NCBI RefSeq assembly: GCF_017313785.1
Contig: NZ_JAFLNL010000004.1
Location: 1 to 64,000, forward strand
From: Flagellimonas aurea
GTDB taxonomy: Bacteria > Bacteroidota > Bacteroidia > Flavobacteriales > Flavobacteriaceae
Direction of reading: 5' to 3'
DNA length: 64,000 nucleotides
Position numbers and translations under genes: made by a program. Position 1 is the stretch's first letter; each line of letters opens with the position of its first letter. The notes below the pieces were generated by a model. The model saw only the letters and a list, made by a program, of their open reading frames with translations. It ran no database searches and was not told the origin of the DNA. Below are positions 53,629 to 62,309 of the stretch, in pieces.

Positions 53629-54459
53629 ATGCAAAAATTAGTACTCTTTTTAGTTGCAATACTTTCTGTTTCAATTGCTAAAAGTCAAACCATTGACATT
53701 ATCTCCTACAATATCCGATACGATAATCCAGATGATGCTCCCAATAATTGGGACAACCGAAAAGACTTTCTCATTTCGCAACTCAATTTTTACAATCCTG
53801 ATGTATTTGGTATTCAAGAGGGATTGATTCATCAGGTAAAGGAGATAGATGAGGGACTGAAGGATTACGCTTATTTTGGTGTGGGTCGTGACCATGGCGA
53901 TGAAAGAGGTGAGCACACAGCAGTTTTCTACAATAAGGAAAGAGTCAAATTACTTGAAGAATCTACATTTTGGTTATCCTCAACTCCCGAAGAACCATCC
54001 AAAGGATGGGATGCTGCCTTACCAAGGACATGTACGTACGGGATTTTTCAGAATAAGGGAGATGGGACAAAGTTTATGGTCTTTAACACCCATTTTGATC
54101 ATGTGGGAGTAAAGGCTCGTGAAGAAAGTTCCAAGCTCATTCTCCAAAAAATAAAAGAATTGAACACGGAGCATTACCCGGTAGTGGTCACAGGAGATTT
54201 TAATCTGGAAAGTGACAGCCCAGGTGTTCAGGTTATCCTTACTGAAATGAAAGATACCCATGTGGCGGCGGGCGAAAATGCATTTGGGCCAGATGGAACT
54301 TTTAATGGTTTTAAATTCAATAAACCGGTTAAGAATAGAATAGACTACATATTTGTTTCCAATGAATTTGAGGTTTTAAAAAGTGCCATTTTGAGTGATT
54401 CCAAGGATACACGATACCCATCCGACCATTTACCAGTTTTTGCCCGGTTGAAGTATTGA
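53629..54459 (+). CDS. Secreted endonuclease/exonuclease/phosphatase (EEP) family hydrolase
   Basis: A 276-residue protein with a signal peptide (1-19, ending KSQ). It contains the EEP-fold residues: IISYNIRYDN, GIQEG (metal Glu), HTAVFYNKE, NTHFDHVG (His), TGDFNLESDS (Asp/Asn) and YPSDHLPVFARL (Asp-His). Relatives act as phosphodiesterases, nucleases or sphingomyelinase-like enzymes. Here it should act on a phosphate ester in the periplasm. It is a single gene, and its substrate is unknown. Confidence 0.9.
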   Translation: MQKLVLFLVAILSVSIAKSQTIDIISYNIRYDNPDDAPNNWDNRKDFLISQLNFYNPDVFGIQEGLIHQVKEIDEGLKDYAYFGVGRDHGDERGEHTAVFYNKERVKLLEESTFWLSSTPEEPSKGWDAALPRTCTYGIFQNKGDGTKFMVFNTHFDHVGVKAREESSKLILQKIKELNTEHYPVVVTGDFNLESDSPGVQVILTEMKDTHVAAGENAFGPDGTFNGFKFNKPVKNRIDYIFVSNEFEVLKSAILSDSKDTRYPSDHLPVFARLKY

Positions 54460-54652
54460 AATCAAGACTTTTAAACCATCTATCATTATCCGGTTTTTTG
54501 ACTTGTGGAACCAATAATGCCGCCCAGTTATTTATATCCATTTTAATTAACCTCAAAAAACCTAAAAACAATGTTAATTTTTAGGGATGTTGTAAGGGAG
54601 TTTCCAGAAATGTTCCAAGAAATATTTAACTTCAAAGGAATTAATCAACTAT

Positions 54653-55108
54653 ATGGCAACTTATACACTTAACATCAACGGAACAAAACAAGAGGTTGAT
54701 GTGGATCCATCCACTCCAATGCTCTGGGTTTTACGAGATCACTTAAATTTAGTTGGAACAAAATACGGATGCGGAATCGCACAATGCGGTGCTTGTACCA
54801 TTCATTTGAATGGCACGGCTACTCGAGCCTGTATGTTGACGGTCTCATCTGTAGGAGACCAAGAAATCACCACTATAGAGGGGTTGTCAGAAGAAGGTGA
54901 CCATCCCGTACAAAAAGCTTGGTTGGAAGTGGACGTACCTCAATGCGGGTATTGTCAAGCAGGTCAAATCATGACTGCTTCTGCTCTTCTGGAGAAAAAC
55001 CCCAACCCAACTGACGAGGAAATTGAAATGGCCATGAACGGTAATATCTGCCGCTGTGGAACGTACACAAGAATCAAAAAAGCCGTAAAACTCGCGGCTA
55101 AATCATAA
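54653..55108 (+). CDS. iorA: [2Fe-2S] subunit of molybdenum hydroxylase (isoquinoline 1-oxidoreductase alpha-like)
   Basis: A 151-residue protein with two [2Fe-2S] clusters. The plant-type cluster is in [17 protein letters not shown] plus a Cys in RACML. The four-helix-bundle cluster is in [11 protein letters not shown] and [11 protein letters not shown]. It carries electrons from the molybdopterin subunit encoded 18 bp downstream. The size and the absence of an FAD subunit match the IorAB/aldehyde-dehydrogenase type. It has no signal peptide and may be exported together with the Tat-bearing large subunit. Confidence 0.93.
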   Translation: MATYTLNINGTKQEVDVDPSTPMLWVLRDHLNLVGTKYGCGIAQCGACTIHLNGTATRACMLTVSSVGDQEITTIEGLSEEGDHPVQKAWLEVDVPQCGYCQAGQIMTASALLEKNPNPTDEEIEMAMNGNICRCGTYTRIKKAVKLAAKS

Positions 55109-55125
55109 CCCATAAAACTAGTAGA

Positions 55126-57327
55126 ATGACACTTGTAAAGACTAAAATAGGGCGACGTGCCTTTATTCGGAATACAGGATTAGCTAGTGGAGGGCTTGTG
55201 ATAGGCTTTAGCTGGTTGGCTTCTTGTAAAATGACTCCCGAGCAGGTAAATAATTTACCCAAAGAATGGTTCGACCTGAACGGCTTTCTAAAAGTAGGCG
55301 ATAACGGTTTGGTGACCATAATGTCACCAAACCCAGAAATTGGTCAGAACGTGAAAACATCCATGCCCATGATCGTGGCCGAAGAATTGGACATTGCATG
55401 GAAAGATGTAATTGTGGAGCAAGCACCACTGAATACGGACATCTTCACTCGCCAATTGGCGGGAGGAAGCCAATCTATCCGACAAGGGTGGGAAAGCCTG
55501 CGTATGGCCGGTGCCACCGCAAAGCAAATGTTGAAAGAGGCCGCCGCTCAAGCATGGAACGTTTCAGCAGATGAGATTACAACCAAAGATGGTGTGTTGA
55601 CCCACGAAGCCAGTGGAAATTCAGCTGGTTATGGTGAAATGGCCTCCGCTGCCACAAGTATCGAAGTGCCCGAAGAGGTGCAATTGAAAGACAATGGAAC
55701 TTTTTCCATAATTGGAACAGACAAGAAAAACGTGGATGGGCCCAAATTAGTTACAGGGAAACCATTGTTTGGTCTCGATGTCTATAAAGAAGGAATGTTG
55801 ACCGCCATGATCGTGCATCCGCCAGCATTCGGTATGAAATATAAAGGCATGAACGCCGATGCGGTTAAGTCCATGCCCGGAATCAAAGATGTTTTCCATT
55901 TTGAAGTATATCCCGAAGGCATAGAGAAGCAATGGTCCGATCAAGGTGGAATTTCCGAATTGGTTGCCATTGTTGGGAACAGCACTTGGGAATGTATGCA
56001 AGCTAAAAAGGCACTTGAGGTGGAATGGGAGCAGGATTCAACGGCGGAAAGTACATCCTATCATGAAGAAGAACTGACCGCATTACTGGAAAAGCCAACA
56101 GAAACACCAGCAAGAAAAGATGGTGATGTGAACGCGGCATTCGCCAAAGCGGCCAAAATTGTGGAAAGCACATACTCGGCACCTTATTTGGCACACAATA
56201 CCATGGAGCCGATGAACTTCTTTGCGCATGTTACACCAGAGAAAGCCGAATTGCTGGGACCTATACAAACACCTGAATTTACCGAAAAAACAGTAGCTGC
56301 GCGTTTGGGAATGCCAGTAGAAAAAATAGATATTATGATGACCCGTATGGGAGGTGGTTTTGGTCGCCGACTCTATGGGCCATTTGTGATAGAAGCAGCC
56401 GTGATTTCCCAAAAAATGAATGCTCCTGTTAAACTGGTGTACTCAAGGGAGGATGATATGACGCAAGGTACTTATAGGCCATCATACAAAGTTAAGTTCA
56501 AAGCAGGGCTCGATGATAAGGGCAATTTGATTGCCTGGCATGTCAGGGGAGCCGGTACCAACGATGATTTGATTTTTGAAAACCGATTCCCGGCAGGTGC
56601 AGTGGACAATTATCTGGCCGAAAAACATAGTTTACAGACCAATGTTACCACAGGTGCTTGGAGAGCGCCCCGTTCCAATTTTATTGCGGGGGCAGAACAA
56701 GCTTTTATAGATGAGGTGGCCGAAGCTGCGGGCAAAGACCCATTGGATTTCAGATTGGAACTATTTGATAGGGCCATAAACAATCCAGTTGGTGACCCGG
56801 AAAGCAACGATTACGACCCTGCACGATATGCTGGAGTGCTTAAATTGGTCAAAGAGAAAGCCAATTGGGGAACCGATACAGGAAAAGCCAGAGGTGTGGC
56901 GGCTTACTATTGCCATAACTCTTATGTGGCTCAAGTAATAGAACTGGAAGATGGCGGAGATATACCTAGGGTAGATAATATTTGGTGTGCGGTGGATTGT
57001 GGAATCGTAATCAACCCATTGGCGGCCAAAAACCAGATAGAAGGTGGTATGATCGATGGAATAGGTCACTCTACTTACAGTGCCATGACATTTAAGGATG
57101 GTAAGCCAGAGCAATCCAATTTTGATACCTATCGACTTATCCGTCATTCAGAGGCTCCAAAAAATATCGAGGTTCATTTTGTAGACAATGGAATTGATCC
57201 AACAGGTCTGGGAGAACCATCCTTGCCGCCTGCAATAGCAGCATTGTCCAATGCTTTGTATAAGGCGACAGGAAGACGTTATTACAAGCAGCCGTTCATT
57301 AATGACAAGCCACCATTGGTAGGTTGA
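55126..57327 (+). CDS. iorB: Molybdopterin-binding subunit of molybdenum hydroxylase (isoquinoline 1-oxidoreductase beta-like)
   Basis: A 733-residue xanthine-oxidase-family large subunit. The N-terminus has a twin-arginine-like signal (GRRAFIRNTGLASGGLVIGFSWLASC), indicating periplasmic location. Cofactor-binding segments are GGGFGRRLYGPFVIEAA, TGAWRAPRSNF and the end GLGEPSLPPAIAALSNAL with the catalytic Glu. It oxidises aldehydes or N-heterocycles using water. No partner cytochrome c gene follows, unlike in many IorAB loci. The substrate is unknown. Confidence 0.92.
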   Translation: MTLVKTKIGRRAFIRNTGLASGGLVIGFSWLASCKMTPEQVNNLPKEWFDLNGFLKVGDNGLVTIMSPNPEIGQNVKTSMPMIVAEELDIAWKDVIVEQAPLNTDIFTRQLAGGSQSIRQGWESLRMAGATAKQMLKEAAAQAWNVSADEITTKDGVLTHEASGNSAGYGEMASAATSIEVPEEVQLKDNGTFSIIGTDKKNVDGPKLVTGKPLFGLDVYKEGMLTAMIVHPPAFGMKYKGMNADAVKSMPGIKDVFHFEVYPEGIEKQWSDQGGISELVAIVGNSTWECMQAKKALEVEWEQDSTAESTSYHEEELTALLEKPTETPARKDGDVNAAFAKAAKIVESTYSAPYLAHNTMEPMNFFAHVTPEKAELLGPIQTPEFTEKTVAARLGMPVEKIDIMMTRMGGGFGRRLYGPFVIEAAVISQKMNAPVKLVYSREDDMTQGTYRPSYKVKFKAGLDDKGNLIAWHVRGAGTNDDLIFENRFPAGAVDNYLAEKHSLQTNVTTGAWRAPRSNFIAGAEQAFIDEVAEAAGKDPLDFRLELFDRAINNPVGDPESNDYDPARYAGVLKLVKEKANWGTDTGKARGVAAYYCHNSYVAQVIELEDGGDIPRVDNIWCAVDCGIVINPLAAKNQIEGGMIDGIGHSTYSAMTFKDGKPEQSNFDTYRLIRHSEAPKNIEVHFVDNGIDPTGLGEPSLPPAIAALSNALYKATGRRYYKQPFINDKPPLVG

Positions 57328-57356
57328 TGTAGACGAGCATTAAATAATATTTTAAG

Positions 57357-57390
57357 ATGGCCCGTAATTTCCAAATTACTGGCCATTTTT
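57357..57390 (+). terminator. Terminator after iorB
   Basis: ATGGCC-GTAATTT and AAATTAC-GGCCAT form a long stem with one C/T mismatch (57357-57386), followed by five T's. It lies 30 bp after the iorB stop. Confidence 0.85.
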
Positions 57391-57570
57391 ATTTTGGAAT
57401 GATATAAAATAAATCTCATTGTGTTGTAAAGTACATATAATCAATTAGTTATACGTATTAAAAAAATATCCAAAAAAAGTTGCAGTATTGGATTTTTATT
57501 TATGTTTGCCCCCATAAAATGAATCCGACCAATTAGGGTTCATTGCCTATAAGCTTTGAAGAATTTTTTC

Positions 57571-57732
57571 ATGTTCGGGCTTTTGGGGATAAGAAAGTCT
57601 ACCCAAAAAGCCGTCTTAAGATCAAGACACCGAATACACGGGCTGACTTTCGAAGAACTACATCATTATAACCGTGATTTTTCACGGAATCCCTATTTTG
57701 TGCCTTATACCGTATTTGAATTTCGTATCTGA
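57571..57732 (+). CDS. Small ORF, 53 residues, uncertain
   Basis: An ATG at 57571 (or a TTG at 57556 adding five residues) opens a frame with a hydrophobic start (MFGLLGIRKS), a basic middle (LRSRHRIHG) and an aromatic end (NPYFVPYTVFEFRI). The composition is protein-like and it lies 62 bp before arginine decarboxylase. It might be a leader peptide or small gene of the polyamine operon, or a remnant. No family is recognised. Confidence 0.3.
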   Translation: MFGLLGIRKSTQKAVLRSRHRIHGLTFEELHHYNRDFSRNPYFVPYTVFEFRI

Positions 57733-57794
57733 GAAAGTTTGATTTTTAGACTTCTATTTTTCTCATTATCTTTTAATACAATTACGAAATTTAA

Positions 57795-59249
57795 ATGAAA
57801 ACAAAATATATCGATCTTATCGAGCAGACCTACGATTTTCCACAAGAGGAATTTCAATTGGAGGACAACAAATTACAATTTCATGGTATAGACCTGTACG
57901 GACTTGCCCAAAAATATGGTACTCCCTTAAAGTTTACCTATCTACCCAAAATATCGGATAATATCCAAAGGGCGAAGGGGTGGTTCAATTCGGCTATAAA
58001 AAAGCACAAATACGCTGGTAAATATCATTATTGTTATTGTACCAAGAGTTCTCACTTTGAGCATGTTTTGAATGAAGCGCTCAAAAATGATATCCATATC
58101 GAAACCTCTTCGGCTTTTGATATTAATATTGTGGAACATCTAAAAAAGACTGGAAAAATTACCAAGGACAATTATGTGATTTGCAACGGATTCAAAAGAG
58201 ATCAGTACATTCAGAACATAGCCCGTTTAATAAACAACGGACATAAAAAATGTATTCCGATAATCGATAATTATGAGGAGATCAATCTCTTGAGCGAAGA
58301 AATCGATGGCAAGTTCCAAATTGGTGTCCGTATCGCTTCGGAAGAAGAACCAAAATTTGAGTTTTATACATCAAGATTGGGCATAGGGTACAAGAACATA
58401 GTTCCATTCTTTAACCAATCTATAAAACCAAATGAGCAAGTGGAGCTGAAGATGCTCCATTTCTTTATCAATACCGGAATCCGTGATACCGCTTATTACT
58501 GGAACGAATTGATGAAATGCTTAAAGGTGTATATCAGCCTTAAAAAAGTCTGTCCAACATTGGATAGCCTTAATATTGGCGGTGGTTTCCCGATAAAAAA
58601 TTCTTTGGCCTTTGAATATGATTATGAGTATATGGTGGATGAGATCATTCACCAAATTGGTCAGGCCTGTGATGAAGCAGAAGTGGAAGTCCCCAATATT
58701 TTTACCGAGTTCGGAAGCTTTACCGTAGGTGAGAGTGGCGGAAATATTTATGAAGTACTCTATCAAAAACAACAGAACGATAGGGAAAAATGGAACATGA
58801 TCAACTCGTCCTTCATCACCACCATGCCAGATTCTTGGGCAATCAGTAAACGTTTCATCATGTTGTCAATTAATAGGTGGAACGATGAATATGAGCGTAT
58901 CCTATTAGGCGGCCTAACCTGTGATAGCGATGATTATTACAATTCGGAGCAGCACATGAACGCCATTTATTTGCCAAAATATAGAAAGGACAAACCACTG
59001 TATATTGGTTTCTTCAATACAGGGGCATACCAAGAGACCATTGGAGGTTTTGGAGGCCTACAGCATTGCCTAATTCCACATCCTAAACATATTTTGATCA
59101 ATAGGGATGAGGATGGGAACATAACTACATCGGTATTCGCCAAACAACAAACGGCAGGCGAGTTTTTATCCATATTGGGCTATGAAAGCAAAAAAGATTC
59201 CGATGTTTTGGTAGAGGCGGACAACCTTCAGGAGCCAAGCAAAAATTGA
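57795..59249 (+). CDS. speA: Arginine decarboxylase (type III PLP fold, flavobacterial form)
   Basis: A 484-residue alanine-racemase-fold decarboxylase. The PLP lysine is in YCYCTKSSHF (N-terminal barrel), with GVRIASEE, LNIGGGFPIKNS and FTEFGSFTVGESGG in the barrel. The C-terminal beta domain contains GLTCDSDDYYN, the substrate-binding Cys-Asp motif. It is shorter than E. coli SpeA but of the usual flavobacterial length. It converts arginine to agmatine, the first step of polyamine synthesis, and heads a cluster with agmatinase and a DHS-like enzyme. Confidence 0.93.
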   Translation: MKTKYIDLIEQTYDFPQEEFQLEDNKLQFHGIDLYGLAQKYGTPLKFTYLPKISDNIQRAKGWFNSAIKKHKYAGKYHYCYCTKSSHFEHVLNEALKNDIHIETSSAFDINIVEHLKKTGKITKDNYVICNGFKRDQYIQNIARLINNGHKKCIPIIDNYEEINLLSEEIDGKFQIGVRIASEEEPKFEFYTSRLGIGYKNIVPFFNQSIKPNEQVELKMLHFFINTGIRDTAYYWNELMKCLKVYISLKKVCPTLDSLNIGGGFPIKNSLAFEYDYEYMVDEIIHQIGQACDEAEVEVPNIFTEFGSFTVGESGGNIYEVLYQKQQNDREKWNMINSSFITTMPDSWAISKRFIMLSINRWNDEYERILLGGLTCDSDDYYNSEQHMNAIYLPKYRKDKPLYIGFFNTGAYQETIGGFGGLQHCLIPHPKHILINRDEDGNITTSVFAKQQTAGEFLSILGYESKKDSDVLVEADNLQEPSKN

Positions 59250-59268
59250 AAAAGGAATTAAAATAAAA

Positions 59269-60204
59269 ATGAAAACAGAAAAAACTTATGCCGGAATTCC
59301 AAAGGAATACGGTTCGGCCGAAAAAGCTAAAGTAGTATTGTTGCCCGTTCCTTACGATGGTACCAGTACTTGGGGCAAAGGTGCGGACAAAGGTCCGCAA
59401 GCCTTCTTGGAAGCCTCCGAAAACATGGAGACTTACGATATCGAGACCGATAGCGAAGTGTACAAACAAGGAATTTATCTTGCAGATGCAATAACCGAGC
59501 TGGATTCCCCGGAAGAAATGGTAGAAGCCGTTCATGGAACGGTCAAAGATTACATTAAACGCAATAAGTTGGTTACCATGATAGGTGGGGAACATTCCAT
59601 TTCCATAGGAGCCATAAGGGCGTTCAGTGAATGTTTTGAAGATTTGACCGTGCTTCAGCTTGATGCACATACCGATCTTAGAAAAGAATATTTGGGGTCC
59701 AAGTATAATCATGCCTGTGCAATGTACGAGGCCAAGGAAACCACAAATCTGGTCCAAGTTGGAATTCGTAGTATGGATTATACCGAAACCTTGGTAATGG
59801 ACAGGGACAATGTTTTCTTTGCCCATGAGATGATTTCCGATGATTTTTGGATGGACTCTGCATTGGACTTAATGACGGATGATGTGTATATAACATTTGA
59901 CCTCGATGCACTAGATCCATCGATAATGCCATCAACGGGAACCCCGGAGCCAGGAGGACTTTTCTGGTACGAGACCCTTGACTTTTTAAGAAGGGTCTTT
60001 AAAGAGAAAAACGTGGTCGGTTTTGATATTGTGGAGCTATGCCCCAACAAAAATGATAAATCATCCGATTTTTTGGCAGCGAAACTTTATTACAAGATGT
60101 TGAGCTACAAATTTTCAAACAATAATGAATTCATGGATGAAAACTTTGAGGACGGTGACGACTTCAAAAAATCCAAAAATAATTTAGAAGATTACGATGA
60201 GTAA
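59269..60204 (+). CDS. speB: Agmatinase (ureohydrolase)
   Basis: A 311-residue arginase-family enzyme with the binuclear Mn site: GGEHSIS (His), LQLDAHTDLRKEY (DAHxD), FDLDALDPSIMP (DxDxxDP) and a closing DIVELCPNKND. It splits agmatine into putrescine and urea. It lies 19 bp after speA and overlaps the next gene by 8 bases. The C-terminus carries an acidic extension (ENFEDGDDF). Confidence 0.95.
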   Translation: MKTEKTYAGIPKEYGSAEKAKVVLLPVPYDGTSTWGKGADKGPQAFLEASENMETYDIETDSEVYKQGIYLADAITELDSPEEMVEAVHGTVKDYIKRNKLVTMIGGEHSISIGAIRAFSECFEDLTVLQLDAHTDLRKEYLGSKYNHACAMYEAKETTNLVQVGIRSMDYTETLVMDRDNVFFAHEMISDDFWMDSALDLMTDDVYITFDLDALDPSIMPSTGTPEPGGLFWYETLDFLRRVFKEKNVVGFDIVELCPNKNDKSSDFLAAKLYYKMLSYKFSNNNEFMDENFEDGDDFKKSKNNLEDYDE

Positions 60205-61171
60205 CAAAGGAGAAATATCACAATTTATACAAAAATACTTTTTGCACTTTAACTCGGCAGCCCTAGTGGATGCCGCCAAAGGGTACGAAGACCAATTGAA
60301 CCAAGGATCCAAAATGTTGGTGTCCCTTGCCGGGGCGATGAGTACCGCGGAACTAGGAAAAATATTTGCTGAAATGATTCGTACCGATAAGGTTCATATT
60401 ATTTCGTGCACCGGGGCCAACCTAGAGGAGGATTTAATGAACCTAGTGGCACATTCCCATTACAAAAGAGTACCAAATTATAGGGACCTTACACCACAAG
60501 AAGAATGGGGTCTGTTGGAGAAGGGGCTTAACCGAGTAACCGATACCTGTATTCCGGAAGAAGAAGCGTTTAGGAGATTGCAGAAACATATTTACGATAT
60601 ATGGAAAGATGCCGAAGAAAAGGGCGAGCGCTATTTTCCACATGAATATATGTACAAGCTCTTGCTATCTGGTGTCTTGGAGCAGTATTATGAAATCGAT
60701 ATCAAGGATTCTTGGATGTATGCAGCTGCCGAAAAAAACTTGCCGATCGTAGTGCCAGGATGGGAAGACAGTACCATGGGCAACATCTTCGCCAGTTATG
60801 TGATCAAAGGCGAGTTGAAGGCAAGCACGATGAAATCAGGTATCGAGTATATGACCTTTTTGGCCGATTGGTACATGAACAATTCAGAAAAGGGCATTGG
60901 CTTCTTCCAAATAGGTGGGGGTATTGCCGGAGACTTTCCGATCTGTGTTGTGCCTATGCTATATCAGGATTTGGAACAGACAGAAACTCCGTTTTGGAGC
61001 TACTTTTGCCAAATTAGCGATTCCACCACAAGTTACGGATCATACTCTGGAGCAGTTCCCAACGAAAAAATCACTTGGGGCAAATTGGACATAGACACGC
61101 CCAAATTTATTGTAGAATCGGATGCGACCATTGTGGCGCCTTTGATTTTCGCATACTTATTAGACATGTAA
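60197..61171 (+). CDS. Deoxyhypusine synthase-like enzyme, probable homospermidine-forming enzyme
   Basis: A 324-residue protein of the deoxyhypusine synthase (DHS) family. The C-terminal TWGKLDID places the catalytic Lys at about 296, matching the SWGKI lysine of eukaryotic DHS. NAD-binding segments include HIISCTGANLEED and FQIGGGIAGDFPI. Bacteria lack eIF5A, so modification of that substrate is excluded. DHS relatives that make sym-homospermidine from putrescine and/or spermidine are known, and homospermidine is the typical polyamine of Flavobacteriaceae. Its overlap with agmatinase supports such a role, which is inference. Confidence 0.85.
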   Translation: MSNKGEISQFIQKYFLHFNSAALVDAAKGYEDQLNQGSKMLVSLAGAMSTAELGKIFAEMIRTDKVHIISCTGANLEEDLMNLVAHSHYKRVPNYRDLTPQEEWGLLEKGLNRVTDTCIPEEEAFRRLQKHIYDIWKDAEEKGERYFPHEYMYKLLLSGVLEQYYEIDIKDSWMYAAAEKNLPIVVPGWEDSTMGNIFASYVIKGELKASTMKSGIEYMTFLADWYMNNSEKGIGFFQIGGGIAGDFPICVVPMLYQDLEQTETPFWSYFCQISDSTTSYGSYSGAVPNEKITWGKLDIDTPKFIVESDATIVAPLIFAYLLDM

Positions 61172-61173
61172 CC

Positions 61174-61482
61174 ATGAGAAAAGGACAAACCCCCGTTTTA
61201 AAACGTGTAATCGTTGATTATAAAAAGTTGGATAATAACATACTCAACCTTCTTGTTGAGAAATTTCCCGATGGTTATGACGACGATGATATAGTAACAT
61301 ACAGAAACGCCAGCAACGAAGTAGTGGAATGTGTTGAAGTGAGAACTGATGACACGGCTTATCTTATAAAAGTAAGCAAGCGTTTGGTGATGGCCATGGA
61401 GGATTTTGATGATTCGGACAATGAAGACAGCGAAGATTCAGATTTGGACACCGATGAGCTCGAAAGTTCTGAAGAAGAATAA
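61174..61482 (+). CDS. Small acidic-tailed conserved protein
   Basis: A 102-residue protein from the ATG at 61174, two bases after the previous stop. The first 75 residues (LKRVIVDYKKLDNNILNLLV, FPDGYDDDDIVTYRN) form an alpha/beta unit, and the last 25 are almost all Asp, Glu and Ser. No known domain is recognised. The very acidic tail could bind a polyamine or a basic partner, which is speculation based on the cluster. Confidence 0.75.
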   Translation: MRKGQTPVLKRVIVDYKKLDNNILNLLVEKFPDGYDDDDIVTYRNASNEVVECVEVRTDDTAYLIKVSKRLVMAMEDFDDSDNEDSEDSDLDTDELESSEEE

Positions 61483-61510
61483 CCTTGTTGGCTAGACTAA
61501 CTTATTAAAG

Positions 61511-62296
61511 ATGGAATCAAAAGCAATGGCGCTTTACCTCGCAGCAAGTATCAACATACCCGCTTGCAGGAACGCCCTGAGCAAAGAGCTGGTTTATGGA
61601 GATCGTGATGAACTTTTTTATTCCGATGCATCACGTTACCTTTATATTTTCAGATATGGTGTTGTTTCCTTTTTTGGGTACGCCGAGAACGAAATATCAG
61701 AAATTTTAATGGAAATCAAGCCATTTTGTGAAGAATGGCGTCAATCGGATATTACGGAGACGATGGATATGGAACTCGTTTCTGATCGCGAAAAGGCAAC
61801 AATAGACCATGATAAAGTGATATTGCCAAAATCAAATGTGGAAGGTATACGGTTGGCATTGTTGCATCTATCCCAGTCGGTAGCTTTGGATTATTTTGCA
61901 GGACTCTCCGAACAAGCCATGAAAGAGACTCGGCAGCACACCACCTATCTGGAACAAAAAGGTAAATTGGACTTGGGAGGAAAAAAGTTGAAGCGTCACA
62001 TTGCAAAAGTGTTGAACATCAACAACCAAATCTCTGAGAACCTCTATATTTTTGATTCACACGAAGTAGTGTGGGAAGACATGGAACTGGATCGACTGGA
62101 CAAGGGCCTAAAACAAATCTTTGACCTCAAGGAAAGGTACCGCAATATAAAGGAGCAGGGTATTGTGATCAAAGAGAACCTAAGTCTGTTCATGAATATT
62201 ATGGATCACAGGGAAAGCAGCAGACTGGAATGGATCATTATTATTTTGATCTTGGTTGAGGTGGTTGACCTGTTTATAATGAGATTAATCAGTTAA
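61511..62296 (+). CDS. RMD1/DUF155-family membrane-anchored protein
   Basis: A 261-residue protein with the RMD1/YagE (DUF155) pattern: LFYSDASRYLYIFRYGVVSFFG near the N-terminus, a long helical and coiled-coil middle (VLNINNQISENLYIFDS) and a C-terminal membrane helix (IIIILILVEVVDLFI). In yeast, relatives act in mitochondria and nuclear movement; the bacterial function is unknown. It sits between the polyamine genes and the RimK fusion. Confidence 0.85.
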   Translation: MESKAMALYLAASINIPACRNALSKELVYGDRDELFYSDASRYLYIFRYGVVSFFGYAENEISEILMEIKPFCEEWRQSDITETMDMELVSDREKATIDHDKVILPKSNVEGIRLALLHLSQSVALDYFAGLSEQAMKETRQHTTYLEQKGKLDLGGKKLKRHIAKVLNINNQISENLYIFDSHEVVWEDMELDRLDKGLKQIFDLKERYRNIKEQGIVIKENLSLFMNIMDHRESSRLEWIIIILILVEVVDLFIMRLIS

Positions 62297-62309
62297 ATAA
62301 ATAGTTGTT

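Larger units (their letters stand above)
57328..57794. other. Gap before the polyamine cluster
   Basis: A 467-base region holding the iorB terminator, a 53-codon ORF (listed) and a hairpin with 6-bp arms (57672-57677 and 57682-57687) inside that ORF. No clear consensus promoter for the arginine decarboxylase gene was found. Confidence 0.5.
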
